Assembly (NCBI GenBank): GCA_020628865.1 | Contig: JAHDEJ010000029.1 | Coordinates: 1 to 64,000, forward strand | Source of the DNA: Acidimicrobiales bacterium | GTDB lineage: Bacteria; Actinomycetota; Acidimicrobiia; Acidimicrobiales; SHLQ01 | Direction: 5' to 3' | Length of the DNA: 64,000 nt | Shown here: positions 16,909 to 25,612 of the stretch, in pieces | Layout: each line of letters starts with the position of its first letter | Numbering within the stretch: position 1 is the stretch's first letter | Notes under the pieces: model-generated | Databases searched by the model: none | The model's input: the letters and a program-made list of their open reading frames with translations, nothing else | What the model was told of the DNA's origin: nothing | Translations under genes and position numbers: made by a program

Positions 16909-18115
16909 GGAAAAGAACCACCGAAACCATGAGATTGCCGTGCTGGTTTTCCCCGCCAACCATGCAACCCTGCTCGCCGAATGTGAACGCACCACCGAAC
17001 GGTGCGCCATCGATGGAGGCGTCCAGCGTTGCCGCCACCTGCCCCATTTCGCTCTCGACCGCCAGCATGCAGCCGGCGCAGTAGATCACGAGGCCACCAG
17101 CGATCGGTGTGCGGTCGTCGCCGTCGTGGCGTTGTGCCAGCGTGCTGACGTTGGCTGCTCGATTCACCAGGCTGGTCGCGTCGCCTGTCATGAGAACCAG
17201 CTCCTGCCCGCTCTCCACCTCCGCGAAGAGCGCCAGGCCGCCGTCCTCGGTCACCCGTTCGGGGTGGAGGAGGCTGTGGTAGGGGATCTGTCGTTCCGCC
17301 GACAACCGCACCTCGCCGACCCGCACACCCAGCGGGTGCATGGTGGAGTCGGCCAGGACACTGCGGTCGTCCACATCGTCGCCGAGAGCGGCGGCAATCG
17401 AACCACCGGTCCATTCGTTGTAGACCTCGGCGGCCGGGCGTCCATCGATCTGGTGAACGACGCGGCCGTCCACGGCGGTGGCCGTGCCCGTGACGTTCGT
17501 CGGTGAGTATCCGCTGTGGAAGGAAAAAGTGATGTCGGTCGACGGGAACAGTACGGCGACGCTCACCTGATCGCCGCCGATGTCCTCGCTGGTGAAGTTG
17601 AACCAGTCGCCGGCGATCTCGTTGTCAGCCGCAGTGCCACCGGCTACCGGAGCGGCGCCGCCGGTCTCCGAGTCGATGCCGGCCAGGACCGCTTCCTCGC
17701 TGCCCGGAGTGCTGTGGACCCACACGAGGGCCGGAAGCTCGCCCGGTCGATCCGCCGCGGCGAGGGCGTCCTGAAACGCCGCACGACCCGCCTTCTCGGG
17801 ATCCTGACCCAACGGAGCCGACGCCGTGCCGTAGTCGCCGTCGGGGTCCGACAAGCCCCACACGACCAGGCCATCCGTGGAACCGCCATGGTGCCCGGCG
17901 TTCGAGAGGGCGCCGCGGCACGAGGACGCACCGACCAGCCGCTGCGGCGGAGCCAGGTGGCGGAGGCGATCGTGTACAAGCGGGCCAAGCGGCGCACTGT
18001 GCCACGCCATCACCAGATCGGGTTCTGCACCGAGTTCTTCTTGGACCTGGCGGAATGCCATGTCGACGTCCGCCACGTCCAGCCGGCCGTCACGGCCCGC
18101 AACTGCGATTCTCAT
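16895..18115 (-). CDS. FIST domain sensory protein
   Basis: 406-aa soluble protein with FIST N (~20-210) and FIST C (~215-390) domains, a ligand-sensing module found with signalling partners and proposed to bind small molecules such as amino acids. Glycine-rich stretches (LVGASSCRG, VAGGTAADNE, GGLVIYCAGCML, FGEQGCMVGG) are typical. It has no output domain of its own; the overlapping downstream GGDEF-EAL gene is the obvious effector. ATG at 18115 is preceded by GAGG; the long frame upstream of it is Arg/Ser-rich non-coding sequence. Confidence 0.85.
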   Translation of the reverse strand: MRIAVAGRDGRLDVADVDMAFRQVQEELGAEPDLVMAWHSAPLGPLVHDRLRHLAPPQRLVGASSCRGALSNAGHHGGSTDGLVVWGLSDPDGDYGTASAPLGQDPEKAGRAAFQDALAAADRPGELPALVWVHSTPGSEEAVLAGIDSETGGAAPVAGGTAADNEIAGDWFNFTSEDIGGDQVSVAVLFPSTDITFSFHSGYSPTNVTGTATAVDGRVVHQIDGRPAAEVYNEWTGGSIAAALGDDVDDRSVLADSTMHPLGVRVGEVRLSAERQIPYHSLLHPERVTEDGGLALFAEVESGQELVLMTGDATSLVNRAANVSTLAQRHDGDDRTPIAGGLVIYCAGCMLAVESEMGQVAATLDASIDGAPFGGAFTFGEQGCMVGGENQHGNLMVSVVLFHDDE

Positions 18116-18581
18116 CGAAACCACACCTCTTCCGTTCGGTGCTGGAATCGACGCCCATCCTGGCGATCTTGACGGAGTTCGTCTGATTGTCATCGAACTG
18201 GCAAGTGACGCAGCACCGAACAGAACCGGCGGTTCAGGACAGGCTGCGGCGGTGGCGTTCGCGTTCGAGGGCCGCGCCGACGGCGACCACGACGAGCCCG
18301 TTGAGCGTCCACGATTCCGTCCGCGAGCTGGGCTCCCGCGTGAGCTCGAGCATCTCGTGGCGGGGCGCCCGTGTGGCCCGGCGAACGAATCCCACGCCAC
18401 GCCGCGACGCAACCCGGGCAACCCGGCGTTTCGAGATGGGTGGGCCATGGCGTGCGAGCACGTGTCCTCCCGTCGTGACGTCGTGCGTGAACGTTGTTAC
18501 ACCGAAACCGGACGAGATGATCCTGCGAATTCGAAAAACTTCGCGTGGAATGCGATTCGTGGGAATCGGGGTTCTCCCATC
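18116..18581. other. 466-bp intergenic region between divergent FIST and small membrane genes
   Basis: I see no credible gene. Open frames here are Arg/Ser-rich on both strands and lack a good ribosome-binding site. The region separates two divergent genes and should hold both promoters. The last ~90 bp are less GC-rich than the rest. Confidence 0.5.
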
Positions 18582-18986
18582 ATGACGGATGAGCAAGCAC
18601 ACGCGTCAGCCCCATTGGCGATCGGTCGGGCCATCGCCTTTGTCGGCGTCGTCCTGGTGGTGTGGGTGCTGCTCGCCATCCGGAACCCACAGCTGACCTA
18701 CCACTTCGCCCCGCTCATCGCGGCGTTCGTCGGGCCGGCATCGCTCCGCACGATCGGCCCGGTCGATGCCGCTCGGGCCATTCCGGTCGCCGCTGCGACC
18801 AGCGTTGTGGTCGGTCTCGTGTCCGTGGTCCTCCACGTCACCGGCGGAATGGAAGGCCCGACCTTCTGGAACGACGGTCCGGCTCTGAGCGAAGCGATCC
18901 TCTTCGCCGTCCTCGGCGCTGCCGGCGGCACTCGGGTGGCCACCCGACCAAACCCGGGGCTCCTCGGCTCCGTCTTCGAAGGCTGA
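18582..18986 (+). CDS. Small membrane protein, unknown function
   Basis: 134-aa protein not recognised beyond its topology: four hydrophobic helices (~14-32, 40-58, 65-85, 105-122), the second with many small residues. ATG at 18582 follows a weak ribosome-binding region. It ends 10 bp before the 3' end of RNase P RNA, which is encoded on the other strand. Confidence 0.6.
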   Translation: MTDEQAHASAPLAIGRAIAFVGVVLVVWVLLAIRNPQLTYHFAPLIAAFVGPASLRTIGPVDAARAIPVAAATSVVVGLVSVVLHVTGGMEGPTFWNDGPALSEAILFAVLGAAGGTRVATRPNPGLLGSVFEG

Positions 18987-18996
18987 ACCCCGAAGG

Positions 18997-19360
<364 letters not shown>

Positions 19361-19428
19361 GACAAGTGTGCCCGACTTGCGGGTCGGTTGCACGTTGGCC
19401 CGGTTCGTTCGATCCGTAGGCTTCGCAG

Positions 19429-20331
19429 ATGCAGACGGGGCGCACGTTGAGGTCGGCGGAGGGCAGTAACCGCGGCGCCTTCGGGCCCATCGAGTGGGGC
19501 CTGCTGCTCGGTCTTTCGGTCATCTGGGGTTCGTCGTTCCTGTGGATCGCGATCGGACTCGACGACCTGCACCCCGGGGCCGTCGCGCTCGCCCGCACGG
19601 CTCTCGGCGCCCTGGCCATGTCGATGGTGCCCGCCTCCCGGGATCCGGTGGATGCCGATGCTCGGACCGGCATCGCGCTCGTCGGCATCTTCGGGACGGT
19701 TGGCCCCGCGCTGCTGTTCGCGTTTGCCGAGCAGCGGGTCGAGTCGTCGGTCGCCGGGATGGTGCAGTCGGCGGCGCCGCTCTTCGTGCTGATCCTGTCG
19801 ATCGTGATGCTTCGGCGTGTTCCGGCACCCACCGTACTGCTCGGCCTCGTGGTGGGATTGATCGGCGGCGTCCTGATCGCCTGGCCGAACGTGACCGGTG
19901 CCGATGCCGAGCCGCTCGGCGTCGGTCTCGTCCTCATCGCCGTCGCCTGCTACTCCGTTTCGAGCAACATCCTCCCGCCGCTGGTCCACGACTTCGGGGG
20001 AGCGGCCGTGATGGCCCGGGCGCTGCGGTACGGCACCGCGCTGCTGCTGCCGTATGGCATCTGGGGGTTCTTTCAGAGCTCGTTCTCGTGGTCGGCGGTG
20101 CTGGCGATGTTCGTGCTCGGGGTGTTCGGCACCGGGTTCGCTCGCACGATGATGGCCGAGCTGATCGCCCGTGCCGGTGCGCCTCGTGCGTCGATGGTCA
20201 GCTACTTCGTGCCGGTCGTCGCCGTCGTCCTCGGTGTCGTCGTTCGCGGCGACGGCATCGTTGCGCTGGAGTTGGTCGGACTCGCCGTCATCCTGGTGTC
20301 CGCCCGCCTCATCAGCCGCGCCGACCACTGA
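19429..20331 (+). CDS. EamA/DMT-family transporter
   Basis: 300-aa integral membrane protein of the drug/metabolite transporter superfamily, with ten predicted helices in two five-helix EamA repeats (~22-152 and ~165-297). VIWGSSFLWIAIGL near the start and the closing GLAVILVSARLIS are typical. Such proteins export metabolites, amino acids or drugs; the substrate cannot be read. A stand-alone gene, followed at once by the first copy of a palindromic repeat. Confidence 0.85.
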   Translation: MQTGRTLRSAEGSNRGAFGPIEWGLLLGLSVIWGSSFLWIAIGLDDLHPGAVALARTALGALAMSMVPASRDPVDADARTGIALVGIFGTVGPALLFAFAEQRVESSVAGMVQSAAPLFVLILSIVMLRRVPAPTVLLGLVVGLIGGVLIAWPNVTGADAEPLGVGLVLIAVACYSVSSNILPPLVHDFGGAAVMARALRYGTALLLPYGIWGFFQSSFSWSAVLAMFVLGVFGTGFARTMMAELIARAGAPRASMVSYFVPVVAVVLGVVVRGDGIVALELVGLAVILVSARLISRADH

Positions 20332-20352
20332 CCGCGCTCAGACCCTCACAAT

Positions 20353-20430
20353 GGGGTCAGACCCCCTTGTAGCGAATTCACCACGTCGCGTGGCCACGCC
20401 ACCACATCGGTACCAGGTACGGATGTGGTG
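20353..20430. repeat. REP-like palindromic element, copy 1
   Basis: Made of the palindrome GGGGTCAGACCCC (20353-20365) and, 34 nt on, a strong hairpin: CACCACATC (20400-20408) pairs perfectly with GATGTGGTG (20422-20430) around GTACC-A-GGTAC. A second copy lies at 20782-20849 in the same orientation. Confidence 0.75.
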
Positions 20431-20451
20431 CGGGTCTTGCGGAGGGTGGCT

Positions 20452-20676
20452 TCAGGGGCGATGGCGCTGTTGGAACCAGCGACGCATGGCGACGCCGAAC
20501 GTTGCCACGCCGGCGAGAACCAGAAGGGCGGAGCCGATGGCGAATCCGTCGTCCTGTAGGCGGCGGGCGCCATTGCCAACGGCGTATCCGGCGGCAACGG
20601 ATGCGGCGAGGACGAGCGCAATGACGGGAACGACACGGCGCAATCGAGGGCTCTGATCAGTTGAATTCGGTGTCAT
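20452..20676 (-). CDS. Small two-helix membrane protein, unknown function
   Basis: 74-aa protein with a basic start, two membrane helices (~15-35 and ~45-63) and a basic tail ending RRWFQQRHRP. ATG at 20676 is preferred because the longer frame is Arg-rich upstream. Not recognised. It lies exactly between the two palindromic repeat elements. Confidence 0.5.
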   Translation of the reverse strand: MTPNSTDQSPRLRRVVPVIALVLAASVAAGYAVGNGARRLQDDGFAIGSALLVLAGVATFGVAMRRWFQQRHRP

Positions 20677-20781
20677 GCCGTCATCGTCGCAAGCGCGCCC
20701 GTCGGTGCGCATCGGTCGCGGGTCTGAAGAGCGCCTCCTCCGTCCGGTGGAGATCACGCAACGTGATCAAACCGCCACAAC

Positions 20782-20849
20782 GGGGTCAGACCCCATCTGG
20801 CACCGAGGGTGGCGGGCTCACCACATCGGTACCAGGTACGGGGGTGGTG
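20782..20849. repeat. REP-like palindromic element, copy 2
   Basis: The same GGGGTCAGACCCC (20782-20794), then after 24 nt the same CACCACATC-g-GTACC-A-GGTAC core (20819-20839). The distal arm reads GGGGTGGTG instead of GATGTGGTG, so the outer CACCAC/GTGGTG pairing is kept while the inner three pairs have drifted. It ends 43 bp before the rubrerythrin start. Confidence 0.75.
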
Positions 20850-20892
20850 GGTTGGCCACGGTACGCTGTCGTCTCGCAACGAGGAGGGGCCC

Positions 20893-21312
20893 ATGGCGCT
20901 CGCAGGCAGTGAAACCCACAAAAACCTCCTTGACGTGTTCGCCCGCGAAAGCCAGGCAAACCGCCGGTACCGCTGGTTCGCCGACCAGGCCGATGTCGAA
21001 GGCCAGCCCGACGCCGCCGTCCTGTTCCGCAACATCGCCGATACCGAAGCCGGCCACGCCCACGACGCCCTCGAATTCCTGATCGACGTGGGCGACCCGG
21101 TCAGCGGAACGCCCATCGGCGACGCCGTCGACAACCTCCGCGCCGCGATCGCCAGCGAGACCGACGACGCCGAGACCCGCTACACCGGCTACGCCGAGAC
21201 GGCTCGAGCCGAAGGCCTCGACGACATCGCCGACTGGCTCGAAACACTCGCACGATCCGAGGGCAGCCAGGCCGACCGCTTCTCGGCCATGCTCGACCAA
21301 CTCGGCGGCTGA
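20893..21312 (+). CDS. Rubrerythrin-like diiron protein without rubredoxin domain
   Basis: 139-aa four-helix ferritin-like protein of the rubrerythrin family, normally a peroxide-reducing diiron enzyme. Ligand-like residues are Glu19 (FARESQ), Glu52/His55 (EAGH), Glu89 and Glu94, and Glu123. The last ExxH motif reads ExxQ (EGSQ), so the second His ligand is replaced by Gln126. There is no C-terminal rubredoxin domain, as in minimal rubrerythrins. GGAGG lies 7 nt before the ATG. It is followed by an acyltransferase after 8 bp. Confidence 0.82.
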   Translation: MALAGSETHKNLLDVFARESQANRRYRWFADQADVEGQPDAAVLFRNIADTEAGHAHDALEFLIDVGDPVSGTPIGDAVDNLRAAIASETDDAETRYTGYAETARAEGLDDIADWLETLARSEGSQADRFSAMLDQLGG

Positions 21313-21320
21313 CCGCGGCC

Positions 21321-21929
21321 ATGGGACGGCCAACACTCGGCGACCTCGCACTCGACGGGTGGGAACGCCTGAGCCGCCGCGCCGGCCTCGGCCCGAACTC
21401 CCGGCGCGCTCGGAAATTCGGCACGTTCGGCCAAGGGTCGCTCATCTGCTTCCCGCCACAAGTCATCTACAACGAACACGCCATGCACATCGGTGAGGGG
21501 ACGATCTTCGGCCCCTGGTGTGCGCTGAGCGTCGGCATGGCACCCGGGCAGGAGCTCCTCTCCGACCGCATGCTCGTCATCGGCGACAACTGCCTCATCG
21601 GCCGAGGCTGCTCCATCGCCGCCCACTTCGAAGTCGTGATCGAAGACGGCGTCTTCTTCGGGCCCAACGTCTTCGTCACGGACCAGAACCACGACAACAG
21701 CGACCCCGACCTGCCGATCGGCAAACAGTCGAGGCCCGAGAAGCCCGTTCGCATCGGCGCGAACTCCTGGCTCGGCACCGGTGTCGTCGTCACCCCCGGC
21801 GTCACCATCGGCAAGCGGGTCATGGTCGGCGCCAACTCTGTCGTCACCACCGACCTGCCAGACGACTGCGTCGCCGGCGGAGCCCCCGCCCGCGTGCTCA
21901 AATCCTCGCCGCCCCCAGCAGAGTCATAG
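21321..21929 (+). CDS. Hexapeptide-repeat acyltransferase
   Basis: 202-aa protein of the left-handed beta-helix acyltransferase family (CysE/LacA/WbbJ type), which O-acetylates sugars, amino acids or antibiotics from acetyl-CoA. Hexad repeats run ~55-190 (VIGDNCLIGRGC, IGANSWLGTGVVV, IGKRVMVGANSVV), with a loop holding VTDQNHDN where the catalytic His is expected. The GGAPARVL ending is typical. The acceptor is unknown. It begins 8 bp after the rubrerythrin gene, probably the same transcript. Confidence 0.85.
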   Translation: MGRPTLGDLALDGWERLSRRAGLGPNSRRARKFGTFGQGSLICFPPQVIYNEHAMHIGEGTIFGPWCALSVGMAPGQELLSDRMLVIGDNCLIGRGCSIAAHFEVVIEDGVFFGPNVFVTDQNHDNSDPDLPIGKQSRPEKPVRIGANSWLGTGVVVTPGVTIGKRVMVGANSVVTTDLPDDCVAGGAPARVLKSSPPPAES

Positions 21930-21939
21930 ACTCGCCGCC

Positions 21940-22986
21940 ATGACGACAGACTTCGAGACCGCCGGCGGCTGGCCGGCCATCCTCGGCGCCCTCCAAGCCG
22001 GCCACGACCTCACCGCAGCACAGACCAAGGCGGTCCTCGCCGAGGTCCTCGCGGGCCGGGCCGAGGACAGCCAGATCGCTGCCTTCATCGTGGCCATTCG
22101 GATGAAGGGCGAGACCGTCGAAGAGCTCACCGGCATGGTCGAAGCCATGCACGCCGAGGCGACACCGCTCTCGGTCGCCCCGGACGCCATCGACATTGTC
22201 GGCATGGGCGGTGCACCGAGCCGTCGTCGGGCTGCACTCAACGTCTCCACGATGGCGTGCTTCGTCGCTGCTGCAGCCGGAGCCACGGTCGTCAAACACG
22301 GAAACCGGAAGGCGTCGTCGACCTCCGGCAGCTTCGACTTCCTCGAAGCACTCGGCGCCCAGTTCGAATTCGGCGCCGAGCACCTGCAGAAGGTCGTGGC
22401 CGAGACCCGGGTCGGCTTCGCATTTGCGAAGCTCTACCACCCGTCGATGCGCCACGTCGGGCCCGTGCGTGTGCAGCTCGGGATCCCCACCGTGTTCAAC
22501 GCCCTCGGCCCGCTCGCAAACCCCGCCCGGGTGACCCGCCAGGTCGTCGGCGTTGCCGACGCAGACCTGGGCGAACGGATGCTGGGCGTGCTCGCCGCCA
22601 CGGGGTCGGAGTTCTCCTGGATCGTGACCGGTGACGGACAACTCGACGAACTGTCCACCACGGGGCCGACCGTCGTCCACCAGCTCGACCATGGCGAGAT
22701 CAGTCGCTTCACGATCGACCCGCGGGATCACGGCATCGAGCCGCCGGCCGACGGCGCACTCGACGGCGGGGACGCTGCGGCGAACACGGCGATCTTCGAT
22801 CGGATGCTCGCCGGCGAGACCGGCGCCGCCCGTGACATCGTCGTCCTCAATGCCGCAGCCGGCCTCGTCGTGGCGGGTGTTGCGACCGACATCGGTGACG
22901 GCATCACCCGAGCCGCCGCCGCGCTCGACTCCGGCGAGGCCCGTGCGACGGTGGACGCCCACGTGCAGGCGACCGCCGCCGGCTGA
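21940..22986 (+). CDS. trpD: Anthranilate phosphoribosyltransferase homologue with altered PRPP motif
   Basis: 348-aa homologue of TrpD, which joins anthranilate and PRPP in tryptophan synthesis. Class IV PRTase fold with KHGNRKASSTSGSFDFLEALG-like core (split motifs KHGNR ~119-123 and SGSFDFLEALG), VFNALGPLANPA and GGDAAANTAIF. The usual GTGGDG motif reads GMGGAP (88-93), followed by SRRRAALNVST instead of the common FNIST region. The T and D normally contacting PRPP/Mg are gone. Full length otherwise. It may be a true TrpD of its lineage or a paralogue with another substrate; no other trp gene is near. Confidence 0.75.
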   Translation: MTTDFETAGGWPAILGALQAGHDLTAAQTKAVLAEVLAGRAEDSQIAAFIVAIRMKGETVEELTGMVEAMHAEATPLSVAPDAIDIVGMGGAPSRRRAALNVSTMACFVAAAAGATVVKHGNRKASSTSGSFDFLEALGAQFEFGAEHLQKVVAETRVGFAFAKLYHPSMRHVGPVRVQLGIPTVFNALGPLANPARVTRQVVGVADADLGERMLGVLAATGSEFSWIVTGDGQLDELSTTGPTVVHQLDHGEISRFTIDPRDHGIEPPADGALDGGDAAANTAIFDRMLAGETGAARDIVVLNAAAGLVVAGVATDIGDGITRAAAALDSGEARATVDAHVQATAAG

Positions 22987-22988
22987 CA

Positions 22989-24203
22989 ATGCCATCGGAG
23001 CTCTTCGACCCCGTTCTCGAGCTCGCCTTCACGGTCGCGCAGAAGGGCAACAAGAAAAAGCCCCGAGTTGCCCCGCCGCAGCGTCTCGTTCCGATGCTGC
23101 GATTCACACGGATGCCCGCTCGGGCGCGGCAGACCATCCATGACGTGCTCGACACGGAACCTGAGTTCCGAGCCCGAGTGCTGGAGGCGGCCGATGAACG
23201 GTCCGTCGGTCGAGTCGGCATGGCGTTCCTCGAGCGGAACGACGGCTGGGAAGAACTGATCGCCCGGTTCGTCGAAGTGGCCGACGAGCCGATCCTCGAT
23301 CGCACCGGCGACACTCGGAAACTCGAACACCGTCTCGGCGTGGCCGAACGGTCCGTCGCCCGCCTGGAGGCCGAACTCGAAGCGGCACAAGCGGAAGCCG
23401 CTGAGTGGAAGGAACGGGCGATCCGCGCGGAATCGTCGGCGGGCGCCGACGCCGACGAGTTCGAGCGGCTCCGCAACGAGGCCGAGCAGCGCTCGGAGGA
23501 GCGGCAGCGTGCGGTTGCAGAGCTGAAGCAGACCGAGCTCGTGATGGCCCGCCATGTGATGGAACGCAAACTCGTCGAACGTCAACTCGCCGACATGACC
23601 GCGGCGCAGTTGAGCACCGTGGCCGACGGGGGAGCGATCTCGGACCGGGAGGTGCGTGAACGCTCGGATCGGCTCCGTGGAATGGTCACCGCCCTCAGCG
23701 CGGAAGTGGCCGAGCTCCGGGAACGGGCCACGCCGACTCGGACCACCGTGGACCGGCGAACGCCGATGCCGCTTCCACCGGGGATGCATGATGACTCGGA
23801 CGAAGCCCTCGACTACCTCCTGCGAATCCCGGGGATGCTGGTGATGGTTGACGGCTACAACGTCACCCGCACGAACCATGACGACTGGCCGCTCGAAGAG
23901 CAGCGGGAGTGGCTGGCCCAGGGACTGCGTTCGTTGGCGGCGCGAACAGCCGCCGATTTCGATGTCGTCTTCGATGGCGCGGACGTGGGCGTCGCCGCGT
24001 CAGGCGGTCGCGACCGGGGCGTGACGATACGGTTCTCGCCCGAAGGCGTTGAAGCCGACGACGTGATCATCGACGGCGTCGGGCGGATCGCGTCAGACCG
24101 CCCGGTCCTCGTGGTGAGCAGCGATCGCCGAGTGCGCGACGGCGCCCGACTCGGAGGCGCGAACACGGCATCCTCCGAACAGCTCCTGCACGCTCTGGGG
24201 TAG
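22989..24203 (+). CDS. Coiled-coil protein with C-terminal NYN (YacP/Rae1-like) nuclease domain
   Basis: 404 aa. The N-terminal ~100 residues are unrecognised, ~105-250 is a Glu/Ala/Arg-rich coiled coil, and ~270-404 is a PIN-like NYN domain of the YacP family. Acidic residues expected at the active site are present in MVDGYNV, VVFDGAD, EADDVIIDG and VVSSDRRVRDGA. YacP/Rae1 is a ribosome-associated mRNA endonuclease in Firmicutes; the long coiled coil here suggests docking to another partner. It starts 2 bp after the trpD-like stop. Confidence 0.8.
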   Translation: MPSELFDPVLELAFTVAQKGNKKKPRVAPPQRLVPMLRFTRMPARARQTIHDVLDTEPEFRARVLEAADERSVGRVGMAFLERNDGWEELIARFVEVADEPILDRTGDTRKLEHRLGVAERSVARLEAELEAAQAEAAEWKERAIRAESSAGADADEFERLRNEAEQRSEERQRAVAELKQTELVMARHVMERKLVERQLADMTAAQLSTVADGGAISDREVRERSDRLRGMVTALSAEVAELRERATPTRTTVDRRTPMPLPPGMHDDSDEALDYLLRIPGMLVMVDGYNVTRTNHDDWPLEEQREWLAQGLRSLAARTAADFDVVFDGADVGVAASGGRDRGVTIRFSPEGVEADDVIIDGVGRIASDRPVLVVSSDRRVRDGARLGGANTASSEQLLHALG

Positions 24204-24240
24204 GCCCGGGAACCACGTGTCACACCCCATCCGTACGGTG

Positions 24241-24444
24241 ATGGGCGTGACTAGAGAAGCGCTCACCATCGACTGCGACAGCTGCGTCATGCAGGCCACC
24301 TCGGCGTGCGACGACTGCATCGTCACCTTCATCTGCGAACGCGAACCGGAACAGGCCGTCGTCATCGACCTGGCCGACGTTCGGGCGATGAAGCTGCTGG
24401 CGGATGCCGGTCTCGTGCCCGACCTCAAACACCGCGCCCAATGA
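24241..24444 (+). CDS. Small Cys-rich protein, probably metal-binding
   Basis: 67 aa, function unknown. CDSCVMQATSACDDC followed by ICERE gives five Cys in the first ~35 residues, arranged as CxxC-x8-CxxC, the spacing of a zinc-binding knuckle. The C-terminal half ends in LLADAGLVPDLKHR. I recall similar small proteins as a conserved, uncharacterised family in actinobacteria. ATG at 24241 is chosen; GTG starts at 24217 or 24247 are possible. It lies between the NYN gene and queG. Confidence 0.65.
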   Translation: MGVTREALTIDCDSCVMQATSACDDCIVTFICEREPEQAVVIDLADVRAMKLLADAGLVPDLKHRAQ

Positions 24445-24502
24445 GCTGACCCGCTGGCTCGGCTCGGGTCCGACGGCTCCCGCCAGCCAATAGATTGTTC
24501 GC

Positions 24503-25612
24503 ATGGCTTCGGCACCGATCATCGACGAGCTCCAAGCGCTCGCCGAAGCCAACGGACTCGACCGGATCGGCGTGTGCAACGCCGACGTCTTCGAAGCGAC
24601 ACGAAGCGTGCTCCACGAACGTCGTGCGGCCGGGCTGCACGCAGACATGCAGTTCACCTACCGGAACCCCGACCGCGCCACCGACCCCGAGCGGGCGCTT
24701 CCCGGAGCGCGGAGCATCGTGGTCGGCGCTCGGTCCTACCGGCGTTCGGAACCACCGCAGCCCGCCTCCGCCACCGGCTCGGCCCGAGTGGGGGAGTACG
24801 TGTGGGAAGCGCACTACGTCGCACTCCGGCGCGGCCTCGACGCCATCTCGCATCGGCTCAGAGCGGCCGGCCACCGAACCCGCGTGCTCGTGGACGACAA
24901 CGCACTCGTCGACCGGGCAGCCGCCCACCGGGCCGGCATCGGCTGGTGGGGCAAGAACAGCAACCTGTTGATTCCCGAACGCGGAAGCCGCTTCGTGCTC
25001 GGATCCGTCGTGACCGACGCCGACCTCACCCCGTCCCCGGGCCCGATTCCCGATGCCTGCGGGCCGTGCACCCGCTGCATCGACAATTGCCCGACCGGCG
25101 CCATCGTCGAGGACGGGGTCATCGACGCACGACGTTGCCTGGCCTGGCTCGTGCAGGCCAAGGGAAGCTTCCCCCGGGAGTACCGCACGGCGCTCGGCAA
25201 CCGCATCTACGGCTGCGACGACTGTCAGAGCACCTGCCCGCCCAACCTGCTCCATGACCGGAAGGAGCCGGCGCCATCCACGGACGGAGCCGCCTGGGCG
25301 TCGGTGCAGGAGCTGCTCGAGCTCGACGATGACACACTGCTCGAACGATTCGGCGCCTGGTACATCCCGGGTCGAGAACCCCGGTACCTGCGTCGCAACG
25401 CACTCGTGGTCCTCGGCAATGTTGCCCACGCCGACGCGCCGGAGACCCGAGCGCTCCTGGAACGCTGGACCGCGTCCGCCGACCCCATCGAGCGTTCCCA
25501 CGCACTCTGGGCTGCAGAGCAGCTCGGTCACACCGATCTCGTCGATGGCGCCGACACGACCGACCCCGAAGTGCAGGCCGAGGTCGACGCCCTGATCGGA
25601 GCGCGCCAGTGA
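24503..25612 (+). CDS. queG: Epoxyqueuosine reductase QueG
   Basis: Cobalamin- and Fe-S-dependent enzyme that reduces epoxyqueuosine to queuosine in tRNA, 369 aa. Signs are the N-terminal cobalamin-binding region, GWWGKNSNLL (~152-161), two ferredoxin-like 4Fe-4S motifs (CGPCTRCIDNCP ~188-199 and CDDCQSTCP ~239-247) and HEAT-like helices at the C-terminus (~280-360). It overlaps the next gene by 4 bp (GTGA). No other queuosine gene is in the window; salvage of queuine or genes elsewhere would be needed. Confidence 0.92.
   Translation: MASAPIIDELQALAEANGLDRIGVCNADVFEATRSVLHERRAAGLHADMQFTYRNPDRATDPERALPGARSIVVGARSYRRSEPPQPASATGSARVGEYVWEAHYVALRRGLDAISHRLRAAGHRTRVLVDDNALVDRAAAHRAGIGWWGKNSNLLIPERGSRFVLGSVVTDADLTPSPGPIPDACGPCTRCIDNCPTGAIVEDGVIDARRCLAWLVQAKGSFPREYRTALGNRIYGCDDCQSTCPPNLLHDRKEPAPSTDGAAWASVQELLELDDDTLLERFGAWYIPGREPRYLRRNALVVLGNVAHADAPETRALLERWTASADPIERSHALWAAEQLGHTDLVDGADTTDPEVQAEVDALIGARQ

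Noticed and set aside
18187-18602. Possible small genes on both strands upstream of the 134-aa membrane protein
   Set aside because: Arg/Ser-rich, no hydrophobic core, no good ribosome-binding site and no recognisable family.
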